From: Methanosarcina siciliae T4/M
GTDB lineage: Archaea > Halobacteriota > Methanosarcinia > Methanosarcinales > Methanosarcinaceae
Direction: 5' to 3'
Length of the DNA: 64,000 bases
Assembly (NCBI RefSeq): GCF_000970085.1
Contig: NZ_CP009506.1
Coordinates: 2,046,001 to 2,110,000 of the forward strand
Shown: positions 26,807 to 36,880 of the stretch, one piece after another
Numbering within the stretch: the first letter of the stretch is position 1
How the letters are laid out: each line of letters opens with the position of its first letter
Position numbers and translations under genes: made by a program
Notes under the pieces: generated by a model
What the model was told of the DNA's origin: nothing
Seen by the model: the letters and a program-made list of their open reading frames with translations, nothing else
Databases searched by the model: none

Positions 26807-28009
26807 TTACTGAATGTCTCCTCCTATCTCCGCATACCTTGGGTCGATTTCCACAGCTTTTCTATAAGCGTCTTCAGCTTCTTCCTCACGTCCGAGGAAA
26901 CTCAGGCAGACGGCTTTTCCAAACCAGGAATCGGCAGCTTTCGGATCGAGTTCAAGTGCTTTTTCGTAGGTTTCCAGGGCTTCTTCAAAGCGTTTGAGCT
27001 GAGCCAGTACAAAACCGAGGCTTGTATAGGCTTCCAGATACTCGGAGTCAAGCTGTGTAGCTTTTCTGTATGCTTCAACAGCTTCTTCAAACCTATGCAT
27101 CTGGCTTAGGGTAAAACCTTTATTATACCATACATCGGAGTTTTCAGAGTTGATCGCAATTGCTTTATCAAAAGCGTTGATTGCTTCCTCATACTTTTCC
27201 AGGTTTTCCAGGTCTATCCCCATATTATTCCAGGCATCGTCATTTTCAGGGTCGAGTTCCACGGCTTTTTCATAGGCTTTCAGAGCTTGCCCGTGACTGC
27301 CAAGGCTATCAAGGTCTACTCCTTTGTAATACCAGGCTTCTAGAAAACCGGGGTCTATTTCGATTGCTTTATCGTACGCAATTATTGCTTCATCGTAGCG
27401 CCCCATTTGTCCGAGGGCAATACCCTTTCCTACCCAGGCTTCTTTATAATCCGAATTTTCTTCAAGGACTTTCTCATAGGCTTCAACGGCCTTCTCATAA
27501 TTCCCTGCCTGGCTGAGGTTCAGGGCTTTTCCATACCATGCGTTTGGATAGTCCGGCCTGAGTTCAAGAGCTTTCCCGTAAGCTTCTATTGCTCTTTTAT
27601 ATTCTCCCAACTGGGAGTAGGAAAAAGCCATGTTATTCCATATGTCTGCATCTTCGGAATCGATTTCAACAGCTTTTTGATAGAATTGGAGAGCTTCTTC
27701 GAACCTTCCAAAGCTTTCGAGAGCTGCCGCCTTATTATTCAAAAGATAAATATTCTCCGGGTCTTTTTCAATCGCCTTATCAAAGGCAACTATTGCTTCG
27801 TTGGACTTGCCAAGCCTGAGAAGGTCAAGGCCACATTCATTAAGCTCGGCTGCAAGAATTTCGTCGCTGACTTCCTCTCCTTTCGTTTTTTCCAATTCGT
27901 CCGGTACGTGCATATCCTCGGAAACGGCCCCCTTTTCTGTTTCGGTTATTTCTCTTTTTCCTTCTCTTGCAAAAGATTTATCCTTTTGTTCTCCAGAGTT
28001 CATGTCCAA
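26807..28009 (-). CDS. TPR-repeat protein
   Basis: The 400-residue soluble protein has a charged, probably disordered first 50 residues (Lys/Glu-rich), then about ten consecutive 34-residue tetratricopeptide repeats. Each repeat has the W/L-G-Y-A-F-A-P pattern (e.g. AWYGKALNLSQAGNYEKAVEAYEKVLE). No signal peptide or membrane segment is seen. Such proteins act as protein-interaction scaffolds; the partner is unknown. It is divergent from a HAD hydrolase gene across a 185-base gap. A second TPR gene lies 1.1 kb to the right on the same strand. Confidence 0.9.
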   Translation of the reverse strand: MDMNSGEQKDKSFAREGKREITETEKGAVSEDMHVPDELEKTKGEEVSDEILAAELNECGLDLLRLGKSNEAIVAFDKAIEKDPENIYLLNNKAAALESFGRFEEALQFYQKAVEIDSEDADIWNNMAFSYSQLGEYKRAIEAYGKALELRPDYPNAWYGKALNLSQAGNYEKAVEAYEKVLEENSDYKEAWVGKGIALGQMGRYDEAIIAYDKAIEIDPGFLEAWYYKGVDLDSLGSHGQALKAYEKAVELDPENDDAWNNMGIDLENLEKYEEAINAFDKAIAINSENSDVWYNKGFTLSQMHRFEEAVEAYRKATQLDSEYLEAYTSLGFVLAQLKRFEEALETYEKALELDPKAADSWFGKAVCLSFLGREEEAEDAYRKAVEIDPRYAEIGGDIQ

Positions 28010-28194
28010 ATTTCCTCTATTGTCTTTTACGAGTAAGACCCATATTTTTTGAAGTACTCGCGTTCGTTACCTACTTAAGCCTATTACCCTTTATAACCTA
28101 TACATCTATCTTTTATGGTTTTTATAGCCTCTCCCCAAAAAGCAGTTTGAAATGTCCGGAAAAAAGAATCTGGAAAAAAGAGTTCAGGGAAACT

Positions 28195-28938
28195 ATGGAA
28201 AACGCTCGGAAGAATGTACAGCAAGATCGCCAGAAAACTCTGAAAGCTGTTCTCTTTGATATGGACAATACTCTTTTTGATTTCGTAGCCGTAAAACTAA
28301 TAGCATGCAGGGAGATCCTTTCCTATCTTGGAGAGAGGGACAGGAACCTTAAGAAGGAACCTGCAGAACTTTTCGCATATTTCCTCAGGGGAACTTACGG
28401 GTTTGAAGACTATGAAAACATAAAGGACTACATGCAGGAGCGAAAACTTTTCACAGAGCAGGCATATCTACAGTGCTGTGAGATCTATGATAGGGAAAAA
28501 CTGGAGAAACTCGAACTTTATCCCGGGGTAAAGGAGACACTTGAGGGATTGAAAAAACTTGGTCTCAGGCTCGCGATAATAACCGATGCCGATAGATATC
28601 ATGCCCTTACAAGACTCACAAAGGTCGGACTTCTTGATTCCTTCGAGCTCCTGGTGTCTGCGGATATGACCGGTACGAAAAAACCGAACCCTGCCCATTT
28701 TCTCTTTGCTCTCGAAGCCCTCGGAATTAAACCTGAAGAAAGCCTGGTTGTGGGGGATAGCCTCAAAAAAGACATGGCTCCTGCCCGTCGGTTGGGACTG
28801 AAAACAGCATATGCATCTTATGGAGACTGGAGGCCTTTAGAAGTAATTGAGCCGTGCTTTGATTTTCAACTCAACACATTTCCGGACCTGGTAAAATGTA
28901 TCAGCAGCCTGACCGGGGTTCATGTGGAGACTGATTAA
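28195..28938 (+). CDS. HAD-superfamily hydrolase
   Basis: The 247-residue protein has HAD motif I KAVLFDMDNTLFDF, motif II IITDADRYH, motif III lysine in GTKKPNPAHF and motif IV VVGDSLKKDM. A helical C1 cap lies between motifs I and II. It is probably a small-molecule phosphatase (2-haloacid dehalogenase/phosphoglycolate phosphatase type). The open frame extends upstream through the intergenic region. ATG 28195 is chosen because AGGGA precedes it and upstream residues are not HAD-like. Confidence 0.88.
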   Translation: MENARKNVQQDRQKTLKAVLFDMDNTLFDFVAVKLIACREILSYLGERDRNLKKEPAELFAYFLRGTYGFEDYENIKDYMQERKLFTEQAYLQCCEIYDREKLEKLELYPGVKETLEGLKKLGLRLAIITDADRYHALTRLTKVGLLDSFELLVSADMTGTKKPNPAHFLFALEALGIKPEESLVVGDSLKKDMAPARRLGLKTAYASYGDWRPLEVIEPCFDFQLNTFPDLVKCISSLTGVHVETD

Positions 28939-29082
28939 CAAATCGAAAGTTAATGATAGTTAAGCCGATTGGCAATTAAACGCCGGTCGGAATGAAATGG
29001 TTGAAGACCAGACAATAAAATAGTTGAAGAAAAAGATATTTAAAAATGTTAAAAAAAAGATAATTTCAGCCGTAAAGGCTGC

Positions 29083-29961
29083 TTAAACCAGGTCTGAATA
29101 TAAGGGATTTATATCGACTGCCCTTTCGTAAGCTTCCATTGCTTTCTGATGCTTCTTTACTCTGTCGTATACTATTCCTTTGCCAATCCACGCTTTTGTA
29201 AAACTCGGGTTGATGTCAATGGCTTTTTCGAAGGCTTCCAGAGCTTCTTTGTATCTCTCAAGATCTCTCAGGGCAATTCCTTTGTTGTACCAGAACCTTG
29301 CGTTCTCGGGATTTGCTTTGATCTTGCCGTCAAAAACCTCCACTGCTTTCTCAAGATACAGTTTTGCTTCTTCGTTTTTCCCAAGCCAGCGCAGGGCCAC
29401 TCCTTTGTTGTAGAGGGCTTTTCCGTTAGTCGGGTTTAACTCAAGTGCTCTGTTGAAAGCATCAAGAGCCTCCTGATAACTCTTTATTTTGCAAAGCCCC
29501 ATTCCTTTCTTGCACCATTCGCTTGCACTCATGGAGCTGATGTCGTAGTTCTTTGAATAGAGCCGGATAGCTTTCTCAAGGTCGTCCATAGCATCTTCAT
29601 ATGCCCGCATCTCCCTCAGAGCCATTCCCCGCCTGTACCATACTTCCGGATCTTCAGGAGCCAGGGATACAGCCCGGTAAAATGCATCAAGAGCTTCCTC
29701 ATACTTCATGATCCCAAGGAGGAGCTCAGCTTTGAAGCACCAGGTTTTAGCATCAGTAGGGTTGATCTCAAGTGCCCTATCAAAAGCATCAAGAGCTTCA
29801 TCGTACTTCATGAGGCTTTTGAGGACAAGCCCTTTGTTAAACAGAATTTTTGGATTGTCAGGGCTTATTTCCAGAGCTTTGTTGTATGCATCCAGAGCTT
29901 CTTTATACCTTTTTAGTTCTTGGAGTGCAACGCCTTTACTATACCATTCATTCGAAGTCAT
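29083..29961 (-). CDS. TPR-repeat protein
   Basis: The 292-residue protein consists almost entirely of about eight tetratricopeptide repeats (e.g. WYSKGVALQELKRYKEALDAYNKALEI at the start). There is one irregular spacer near residue 140 (YSKNYDISSMSASEW). No signal peptide or other domain is present. It is probably a cytoplasmic protein-interaction scaffold. It is related in style to the TPR protein at 26.8-28.0 kb but not an obvious recent duplicate. Confidence 0.9.
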   Translation of the reverse strand: MTSNEWYSKGVALQELKRYKEALDAYNKALEISPDNPKILFNKGLVLKSLMKYDEALDAFDRALEINPTDAKTWCFKAELLLGIMKYEEALDAFYRAVSLAPEDPEVWYRRGMALREMRAYEDAMDDLEKAIRLYSKNYDISSMSASEWCKKGMGLCKIKSYQEALDAFNRALELNPTNGKALYNKGVALRWLGKNEEAKLYLEKAVEVFDGKIKANPENARFWYNKGIALRDLERYKEALEAFEKAIDINPSFTKAWIGKGIVYDRVKKHQKAMEAYERAVDINPLYSDLV

Positions 29962-30946
29962 AGTTTACCACACCTTTTTTTGAGCTGCGTTTTTTCACCA
30001 GTTTACCACATCTACCTTGAACAACAATATTATATGCCTTAAGAGCATTAAGTCGGTTTTGTACTTTAGTTCCTTACCAAAAATAAGGACGGATAAACAG
30101 TTACGCATAATAATTTACGTTTTATTCTTTTTTAAACATTTTGAAATATTCATATGCATTATTATTTTAAAAATAGAGTATTCAAAATCCACTCTGAGGA
30201 CAAGTCGATTTTTAGTAAATCTTCGATACATTATCTGATAAATCAATCAATTTTTATATATATTAACTAAAATATTACATATCTATGCTTTTTATGCTCA
30301 AGTTATCTCATTATGGTAGTCATATCCTGCTTAACCAAGAAGTTCTTCCCGAAAAGTAAATAAGTAAAATCCAGGCAGATATCTTTCGGATAAGAAGAAG
30401 TTGATTCTGGCTTGCATATATGGAGATCTGGAAACTCTAATCTCTGAGTCGCGGCAAATTTCTCAGGAACTTCCAATAAAGTTATGTAATTTTCGCTGGA
30501 AAATCTGATTTTTGCAGTTGAATTTGGTTTTGTGGGAAAATATGATTTTGAAGAAGCTGCATTTTAATGGAATTACACTCCTTTTAAAGGGCGATATTAC
30601 GGAATATAACAATAAATCTTATTAAAAATAGTTAATAATTAAGCAAAATATATCTCAAAAACTATGAAATTTAATTTATTTAGTATTTAATTGTATAAAT
30701 TTTTAACATAAGTAATTAACATTATTGATAGATATGTTTTTTTGAATAAAGCTAAAGGACATCTCAAGAAAGATATAAATAAATATCTTAAGATATCCAC
30801 AAGCAATCTAAGAATTTTGAATTCAGGAGCAACCTATCAGAGTCTACAGAACATGAAAAGGAGAAATAAAAGAAAACTCCACCCTGAAAATGTCTGATAT
30901 CCTTATGGGATGCCCTTGTTTATTTGAGAGAAAAATTAACCATTTT
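29962..30946. other. Long AT-rich region without a gene
   Basis: Nearly 1 kb of strongly AT-rich DNA on both strands with TATA-like runs (30255, 30650). The longest open frame (73 codons) has no coding character. No repeats or strong hairpins were seen. Confidence 0.5.
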
Positions 30947-31450
30947 TCAAATCCGGCAACGTCTCAGGATCATCCCTACTCTTGCCTTCAATTCCAGAGG
31001 ATTTAAAGGCATAGTAATGTAATCGTCAGCTCCAGAGTTAAAGGCTTTGACACCATCTTCCGTTTTATCCCTCTCACTCAGCATCATAACAGGGACCCAC
31101 CAGTGCCTTGGGCTGGCTTTGAGCTGCCTGCAGATTTCAAAGGCATCCATATCCGTATCAAGTAGTACAAGGTCTGGTTTTTCCGCATTTACTGTTTCAA
31201 GGGCTGAAAAGTTGTCCAAGGTACTGACAACGTTATAGTTTTCGGCTTCAAGGACCTTCTGAAGGTTATTGTGAACATTGTTCCCGTGTCCCATAATCAG
31301 AATTTTTTCTCTAATATCATGAAGGCTTGAAATCCGTAGTTTAACCAGCTCTTCCGAAACAGAAAGAGTGTGGGCAATCTCTCTTTCACTGATCTCAGGT
31401 TGTTCTTCTATAAGCTTTAAAATTTCACGGTCAAGATTAATGTTATGCAT
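30947..31450 (-). CDS. Response-regulator-like protein with N-terminal HTH
   Basis: The 167-residue protein starts with a helix-turn-helix (about residues 8-45: …EQPEISEREIAHTLSVSEELVKLRI). It is followed by a receiver-like domain (about 50-165). The phospho-acceptor region is LVLLDTDMDAFEICRQLK with the Asp present; the conserved Thr/Ser region MMLSER and the Lys-equivalent region GADDYITMPLNP follow. In the last, Met replaces the usual Lys in KP, so phosphorylation signalling may be altered. No histidine kinase is nearby. ATG 31450 is preferred to one 15 bases upstream because GGAGGG precedes it. Confidence 0.78.
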   Translation of the reverse strand: MHNINLDREILKLIEEQPEISEREIAHTLSVSEELVKLRISSLHDIREKILIMGHGNNVHNNLQKVLEAENYNVVSTLDNFSALETVNAEKPDLVLLDTDMDAFEICRQLKASPRHWWVPVMMLSERDKTEDGVKAFNSGADDYITMPLNPLELKARVGMILRRCRI

Positions 31451-31697
31451 TTCCCTCCACCTCATACAGTATATATTTTCTTAGGTATTAAACATTTCTC
31501 AAAAATTAAAATGAAGGTATCCACTAAAAATGTACACAGTGAAGCGGAGGGAGGGCGGAGTTATCCAAATATTTAGAAGATTTAATATGAATCGCCTGAC
31601 TAACCAATTGGGAGATAAGTTTATAACCGTAAATAGCAAGTTAATATTGGAAATCAGAATCACTTACGGAGAACAGCCACCTCTGAGATGATAGCCA

Positions 31698-31979
31698 ATG
31701 GATCCACTTGAAAAAATCTTTGGAAAAACTGCACAGATGACCGTGCTTAAAAACCTGATCGAGCACCAGAACGAGTCAACTTACCTATCGGGAATAGCTG
31801 AAGAAACCGGTTTGTCTCACTCCAGCGTATCAAGAGTCATTACCCCACTAATTGAGTCGGGTATTGTCATCGAAAAACCTCTTGGAAAGCAAATCCGGAC
31901 ATTCCAGCTGAATATGGAAAGCGACGCGACAAGATTGATCATAGATTTTTACAATAGAATTAATCAAATGCTGGAATAA
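31698..31979 (+). CDS. Winged-helix DNA-binding protein
   Basis: The 93-residue protein is essentially one winged helix: KTAQMTVLKNLIEH, then SGIAEETGLSHSSVSRVITPLIESGIV and a beta wing IEKPLGKQIRTFQL. A C-terminal helix follows. It resembles small MarR/ArsR-like regulators common in methanogens. The target is unknown. It is divergent from the HTH-receiver gene across 247 bases, so it may control that promoter region. Confidence 0.78.
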   Translation: MDPLEKIFGKTAQMTVLKNLIEHQNESTYLSGIAEETGLSHSSVSRVITPLIESGIVIEKPLGKQIRTFQLNMESDATRLIIDFYNRINQMLE

Positions 31980-32241
31980 ACCTTAAAGCGAATTACTGCA
32001 CGTGTGAGTCCGAACCGAGCAAAGGTCAGGGATAAAGGGCAATCTTACCCCTTTTTAATTTTGCCTGAATAGTGTTGGCTTTATGATTTTGACAGGAACC
32101 ATCAAGAAGAAGCATTACCGGAATAACCTCAGTTTGAGGTCATTCCGGCCAGAGAAGCAAATCTCCGGATTTTGCATTCAACCCGCTTCCTAAATGTTTT
32201 TTCTTGAACAGGTTCTGTTTTGAGTCTATCAGATGCGTTTT

Positions 32242-33159
32242 TTATTTCAGGCTTTCAATATATTCATTTGCAGCCGTGGCTGCGATTGCTCCATCTCTCA
32301 CTGCTGCTACAAGTTGCCAGATCGGGGTGTCACGGCAGTCACCTGCGGCATAAATTCCCTTTTCCGAGGTTTCCATCCAGCGGTCGGTCATGATGAAGCC
32401 TTCATTATTCTTTTCCACATTAACAAATTCGGTGTTCGGCCGGATGCCCACATAGATGAAAACCCCATTGGTCGAAAGTTCTCTTGATTCTTTGGTGTTG
32501 AGGTCTTGCAGGATAACTTTTTCGACCTTCTTGACCCCTTCCCGGCTTCCTGCTATTTCCTGGACAAGAGTATTGAGGATGAATTCGATGTTCGGAGTTG
32601 CAAGTGCCCTGTCCTGAAGGACTTTTGCAGCCTTCAAACGGTCCCGCCTGTGGACGAGATACACCTTCTGGGCAACCTTTGAAAGAAGAAGAGCATCCGT
32701 AACAGCTGAGTTGCCGCCTCCCACCACAACTACAGTTTTATTTTTGAAAAAAGGCCCATCGCAGATTGCGCAGTAGGATACTCCCTTGCTGATAAATTCC
32801 TCCTCTCCGGGTACACCCAGGTGCTTTGGATTTGCGCCTGTGGCAATGATTAAGGCTTTTGCTTCCAGGTCCCCACTATCTGTTGAGACTATTTTCCTTG
32901 TCCCTTCGGTCCGGACCGAGAGAACTTCCGTAATTTTGGTCTTAACCCCGGCTTCCTGAGCATGAGCTTTATATTTTTCCATCAACTCAAGTCCGGAAAT
33001 TGACGGAAAGCCAGGATAGTTTTCTACAATATCTGACATCGAGATCTGGCCACTGATCTCGCTTTTTTCCAGAATAAGAGTGTCAAGCCCGAAACGTACA
33101 GCGTAAATTCCCGCTGCAAGCCCTGCAGGCCCTCCTCCTATGATTATCAGGTCGTACAT
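32242..33159 (-). CDS. trxB: Thioredoxin reductase
   Basis: NADPH-type flavoprotein that reduces thioredoxin. The 305-residue protein has the FAD motif IIGGGPAGLAAGIYA at the start, the redox-active pair in CAICDGPFF, the pyridine-nucleotide motif VVGGGNSAVTDA and the C-terminal FAD motif YAAGDCRD. The ATG at 33159 follows GGGAGGTAAAT; the frame is open 10 codons further upstream. A thioredoxin gene ends 46 bases upstream on the same strand, so the two form an operon. All motifs are intact. Confidence 0.95.
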   Translation of the reverse strand: MYDLIIIGGGPAGLAAGIYAVRFGLDTLILEKSEISGQISMSDIVENYPGFPSISGLELMEKYKAHAQEAGVKTKITEVLSVRTEGTRKIVSTDSGDLEAKALIIATGANPKHLGVPGEEEFISKGVSYCAICDGPFFKNKTVVVVGGGNSAVTDALLLSKVAQKVYLVHRRDRLKAAKVLQDRALATPNIEFILNTLVQEIAGSREGVKKVEKVILQDLNTKESRELSTNGVFIYVGIRPNTEFVNVEKNNEGFIMTDRWMETSEKGIYAAGDCRDTPIWQLVAAVRDGAIAATAANEYIESLK

Positions 33160-33205
33160 ATTTACCTCCCGGAACAAAAATGAGTTCAAAAAATAAAGTT
33201 TTAAC

Positions 33206-33454
33206 TTACTTTCGGGTAATGCGGGCTATAGCATCGGCTTTTTTAGGAAGACCCGTAAATACAGGCTCTCCGTCGATTAGAGTTGTAGGGACGCCGACTA
33301 TGCCGTGCTGCTCAATAAGAGCCTGGCCTTCAGGGGTTTCGACGTCAATCTCTTCATACTCAAAATCGTATTCCGTTTTAAGGTCTTTCCAGAACCTGCG
33401 TGCTGCCGGACATGCCGTGCACCAGGTGGCGTGAATTAGCGTAACCTTTGCCAT
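33206..33454 (-). CDS. Small thioredoxin/glutaredoxin-like protein
   Basis: The 82-residue thioredoxin-fold protein has an N-terminal redox motif in HATWCTACPAARRF (CTAC) and the cis-proline segment VGVPTTLIDGEPVF. This minimal size is typical of archaeal glutaredoxin-like thioredoxins. GGAGGT precedes the ATG. Co-transcription with trxB makes it the likely partner of that reductase, though this is inference from context. Confidence 0.92.
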   Translation of the reverse strand: MAKVTLIHATWCTACPAARRFWKDLKTEYDFEYEEIDVETPEGQALIEQHGIVGVPTTLIDGEPVFTGLPKKADAIARITRK

Positions 33455-33618
33455 AAATAAATACCTCCAAAAAATATGAATGTAAACTTCATCCCTATTA
33501 TTAATTTATAGATATAAATACGTTGAGCGTCTCCACAAATCGTAAAATAAAGCTACGGATCTCCTTAGTAGACCTGCGGCGCCAAAAACTTTAAACCAAT
33601 AAGCCCCTAAAGCGGGGT

Positions 33619-34419
33619 ATGCTCACATTTATAGGGCTGGGCCTTTTTGACGAATACGATATTTCCTTAAAAGGACTTGAGGCTGTCCGGGAAGCTGACC
33701 TTGTGTACGCAGAATTTTATACTTCCTGCCTCATGGGAACAAACCCTGAAAAAATGGAAAAGCTCTATGGAAAGAAAGTCCATTTGCTCTTTAGGGAAGA
33801 CGTGGAACAGCAGCCCACCTGGCTGGACGAAGCAAAAGACAAAAATGTCGTCTTCCTCACAGGCGGGGACACAATGGTCTCCACAACCCATGTTGACCTG
33901 CGCCTCAGGGCAGAAAAGCTAGGTATAGAAACCCACCTGATTCATGGGGCATCCATCGCTTCAGCTGTCTCGGGGCTTACCGGGCTTCAGAACTACCGCT
34001 TTGGGAAATCCGCAAGTATTCCATACCCATATGAAAGTCGTAGAGGGGCCAGGATAATTTCGGAAACTCCTTATGACACCATAAAAAAGAACTCCGAACT
34101 TGGCCTCCACACCATGGTTTTTCTGGACATCGATAAAGATAAAGGGTATATGACCGTCAACCATGCGCTCGAACTCCTGCTCGAAGTTGAGAATCGAAGA
34201 GGAGAAGGGATAATGGACAGGGCTGTTGCTGTGGGAATTGCAAGAGCCGGCTCTGAGAAACCTGTGGTAAAAGCTGACTACGCGGAAAACCTGAAGGGCT
34301 TTGATTTTGGAAAGCCTCTCCATATCCTGGTGGTTCCCGGAAAACTGCATTTCCTCGAAGCTGAAGCTCTTGTGAAACTTGCATCCGGGCCTGAGGAAAT
34401 CATGGAAGAGACGGAATAA
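33619..34419 (+). CDS. dphB: Diphthine synthase
   Basis: SAM-dependent methylation step of diphthamide synthesis on the histidine of elongation factor 2. The 266-residue protein belongs to the tetrapyrrole-methylase fold. It has an N-terminal LTFIGLGLFDEYDIS, the GGDTMVSTTH loop, HGASIASAVSGLTGLQNYRFGKS and the later PYDTIKKN segment, all typical of DphB. Length is as expected. A Dph6-type ligase, acting at the last step, is encoded 2.5 kb downstream. Confidence 0.95.
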   Translation: MLTFIGLGLFDEYDISLKGLEAVREADLVYAEFYTSCLMGTNPEKMEKLYGKKVHLLFREDVEQQPTWLDEAKDKNVVFLTGGDTMVSTTHVDLRLRAEKLGIETHLIHGASIASAVSGLTGLQNYRFGKSASIPYPYESRRGARIISETPYDTIKKNSELGLHTMVFLDIDKDKGYMTVNHALELLLEVENRRGEGIMDRAVAVGIARAGSEKPVVKADYAENLKGFDFGKPLHILVVPGKLHFLEAEALVKLASGPEEIMEETE

Positions 34420-34515
34420 GGTCCAAATACCGATTTACACCGATCTGAAATAGCAGGATCAAGTGAAAAAACCGTAAAGGAAAAAAAACTATTTAAGGTT
34501 TCTAAGGTGGTCAAG

Positions 34516-34797
34516 ATGCCTGCCGATTTGAACGAAAAGGTCAACCGATACGAGGATATGTTGAAAAGGGCTCTTCAGAAAGCAAAGTATATTCCGATCC
34601 CTAATTCCCATATGCGTGCAGTTGCAGAGGACTATTACACAATGGCAACAGCCTACTATAAGGACGGGATCTACTTTCTTGAAAATGGAGACCCTGTAAA
34701 TGCCCTGGCTTCTTTCAGTTATGGGCACGCCTGGCTTGATGCCGGAGCAAAACTCGGGGTTTTTGTCGTGGACGATGAGACTCTTTTTACGATTTGA
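34516..34797 (+). CDS. DUF357 family protein
   Basis: The 93-residue all-helical protein matches archaeal DUF357, with the conserved core AEDYYTMATAYYKDGIYFLENGDPVNALASFSYGHAWLDAGAKLG. The helical-hairpin pattern resembles a single TPR-like unit. Function is unknown. ATG 34516 is placed behind GGTGG; a GTG 9 bases upstream is part of that ribosome binding site. It lies 96 bases downstream of dphB on the same strand. Confidence 0.88.
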   Translation: MPADLNEKVNRYEDMLKRALQKAKYIPIPNSHMRAVAEDYYTMATAYYKDGIYFLENGDPVNALASFSYGHAWLDAGAKLGVFVVDDETLFTI

Positions 34798-35224
34798 GCC
34801 TTTCAACGAGACAAGAATTCTGAAAGAACCGGGACTCTGAAGAAACCAGGACCTGAAAGAACCTGGTTGGAATGAAAGAATCAAAAAATCGTAAATATGG
34901 GTAATACTTACATAGCTTCAGGAATAGTAGGTAAGCAATCTGAAAACGAAAACTGAAAGGTTAAAACATTAGTAACAAAATATAAAAGCTAAACATAAAG
35001 CTGAAAAACTAGAATCAAAAACTGAAAAACAGAAACTAGGATCAAAAACTGAAAAAACATATAATAAGTAAAGTTTATAATACAAACGCTTTTATGCGAA
35101 ACCTGAATAATTGATGTCCTGAATGTTTAATGTACTTTGCTCTATTCTTCAGATTTTGTAAGACTTTTCCCTGTTCTGGGAATATTTCTTATTATGTATA
35201 TTGAATAACTGCGGTGGATAAATT
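34798..35224. repeat. Intergenic region with 27-bp direct repeat
   Basis: A 27-base unit (ACTAGAATCAAAAACTGAAA…) at 35008 is repeated at 35035 with two changes, and related GAAAACTGAAAGG pieces lie upstream. A TATA-like TTATTATGTAT near 35190 precedes the next gene. No gene is seen. Confidence 0.5.
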
Positions 35225-35614
35225 ATGAAGAACTTTCATGTGGTACTTGAAGCAGCTTGGTTGGTTAGAGATGTAAAAACGGCTGACGATGCAATAGGGG
35301 TTGCGATTTCCGAGGCTGGAAAACGCCTTAACCCCAAACTGGATTTTGTAGAGGTTGATGTGGGATCTACGTCCTGCCCGGCATGTGGTGAGCCTTTTAG
35401 CAGTGTTTTCGTAGCGGCAAATACCGCACTTGTAGGGCTTATTTTTGAGATGAAGGTTTTTGATGCTGAATCTGCGGAACATGCTGAAAGGATCGCAAAA
35501 TCCGTCATAGGCAAGTCTCTCCGCGATATCCCGTTGACAGTTGTCGAAGTCACGGAATTCGAAAGGTCAGTTGAGAAAGGCGAGCAGCAGCAGAAAGGAA
35601 AGGCGAAAAAATAA
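35225..35614 (+). CDS. UPF0212 (DUF555) protein
   Basis: The 129-residue protein matches the archaeal UPF0212 family throughout (FHVVLEAAWLVRDV, ADDAIGVAISEAGKRLNP, STSCPACGEPF, ANTALVGLIFEMKVFDAES). The single CxxC pair suggests metal binding or a redox role. The function is unknown. The C-terminal 15 residues are a Gln/Lys-rich tail. It is monocistronic. Confidence 0.93.
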   Translation: MKNFHVVLEAAWLVRDVKTADDAIGVAISEAGKRLNPKLDFVEVDVGSTSCPACGEPFSSVFVAANTALVGLIFEMKVFDAESAEHAERIAKSVIGKSLRDIPLTVVEVTEFERSVEKGEQQQKGKAKK

Positions 35615-35850
35615 AAGTTTTTCCTTCCTGTTTAAATGCCGGGACAGAGGAAGGCGGCTTCTAATAAGATCGTTTTTCTGTAGCCAGAGTCTTAGAACCT
35701 CTGACTAAAAAAGAAATATCTGTCACGGCAGAAATGGATAAACCAGCAATTTTATCTTTTCCTGAGTTTTCATTTTACCTAACTTTTAACAATATATTCT
35801 ATCCCAAAAACTTCGGGGCCCCTCCAGACCCGTAAAAAAGAGGAAACTAC

Positions 35851-36750
35851 ATGGACAGAATAATTTCCGTAGTGGGGCATACTGCCCTTGATTACATCGT
35901 TGATGTTGAAAAAATAGCAGGAAAAAACGAGTCTTCACCTGTAATTGACTATGAAGAGTATCCTGGCGGAGGGGCTGCAAATATTGCAGTTGCCATTGCA
36001 AAGCTGGGAGGAAAAAGCCAGCTGGTATCTCCTGTCGGAATGGATTTTTCAAGTTCAGGATATGAGCAGCTTCTCAAGGATGCACGTGTTGACCTCTCCC
36101 ATCTTTACATCATTGAAACCCTGAAGCTTTCCAAGGCTTTCATTTTCACGGATAGGGAAGACAACCAGACTACCTATTTTTACTGGGGAGCGTCCTCAAA
36201 GTTCAAAGAACTTGAACCTGAACCCGTGGATTTTGTACACCTGGCAACAGCAGACTGCGTCTACAACGCAAAGATCGCTCAAGTTGCCGGTTTTGTCTCC
36301 TTTGATCCGGGGCAGGACCTGGTGACTTACTCACAAGAAAAACTCGAGGCAATCCTTGCCCACACTGATATTCTCTTTGCAAACCGGCACGAAATTAAAC
36401 GGGTTTCGGAGATGACCGGGAAAAGCTTCTCCGAGCTCAGGGCTATGATTGAGGTCATTGTTATAACATACGATGCAGAAGGCAGTAGAATTTACACCGA
36501 CGATGAAGAATGGGAAATTCCTGTAGTTTCTGTAAAGGCCGTAGACCCCACCGGAGCAGGAGATGCTTACAGGGCAGGTTTTTTGCTCGCCTACACCCGG
36601 GGGTATTCCCTTCCCACATGCGGAAAAATAGGATCAACTGTAGCTTCCTTTGCGGTACAGTCCCGGGGCTGCCAGACCAGCCTTCCAACCTGGGAAGATA
36701 TGAAATCCCGCTATGAAACCAGCTTCGGAAAACTGGAAGCAGAGGGCTGA
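35851..36750 (+). CDS. PfkB-family carbohydrate/nucleoside kinase
   Basis: The 299-residue ribokinase-fold protein has the N-terminal signature YPGGGAANIAVAIAKLGG and the C-terminal catalytic signature DPTGAGDAYRAGFLLAY with the catalytic Asp in GAGD. It phosphorylates a sugar or nucleoside. The sequence type is close to archaeal nucleoside-kinase-like PfkB members, but the substrate cannot be settled. The frame and motifs are intact. Confidence 0.9.
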   Translation: MDRIISVVGHTALDYIVDVEKIAGKNESSPVIDYEEYPGGGAANIAVAIAKLGGKSQLVSPVGMDFSSSGYEQLLKDARVDLSHLYIIETLKLSKAFIFTDREDNQTTYFYWGASSKFKELEPEPVDFVHLATADCVYNAKIAQVAGFVSFDPGQDLVTYSQEKLEAILAHTDILFANRHEIKRVSEMTGKSFSELRAMIEVIVITYDAEGSRIYTDDEEWEIPVVSVKAVDPTGAGDAYRAGFLLAYTRGYSLPTCGKIGSTVASFAVQSRGCQTSLPTWEDMKSRYETSFGKLEAEG

Positions 36751-36880
36751 GCTTGTAAAAGCCCGTAGAAGCAGGTTGAAATGAAAAAGCATATAAAATA
36801 TTATTATAGTGACTTAAGAACTATAATCCGCGAATTACAATCTGGAAATACAAAAAATAGAATTACGGAAGAGGATGCAG

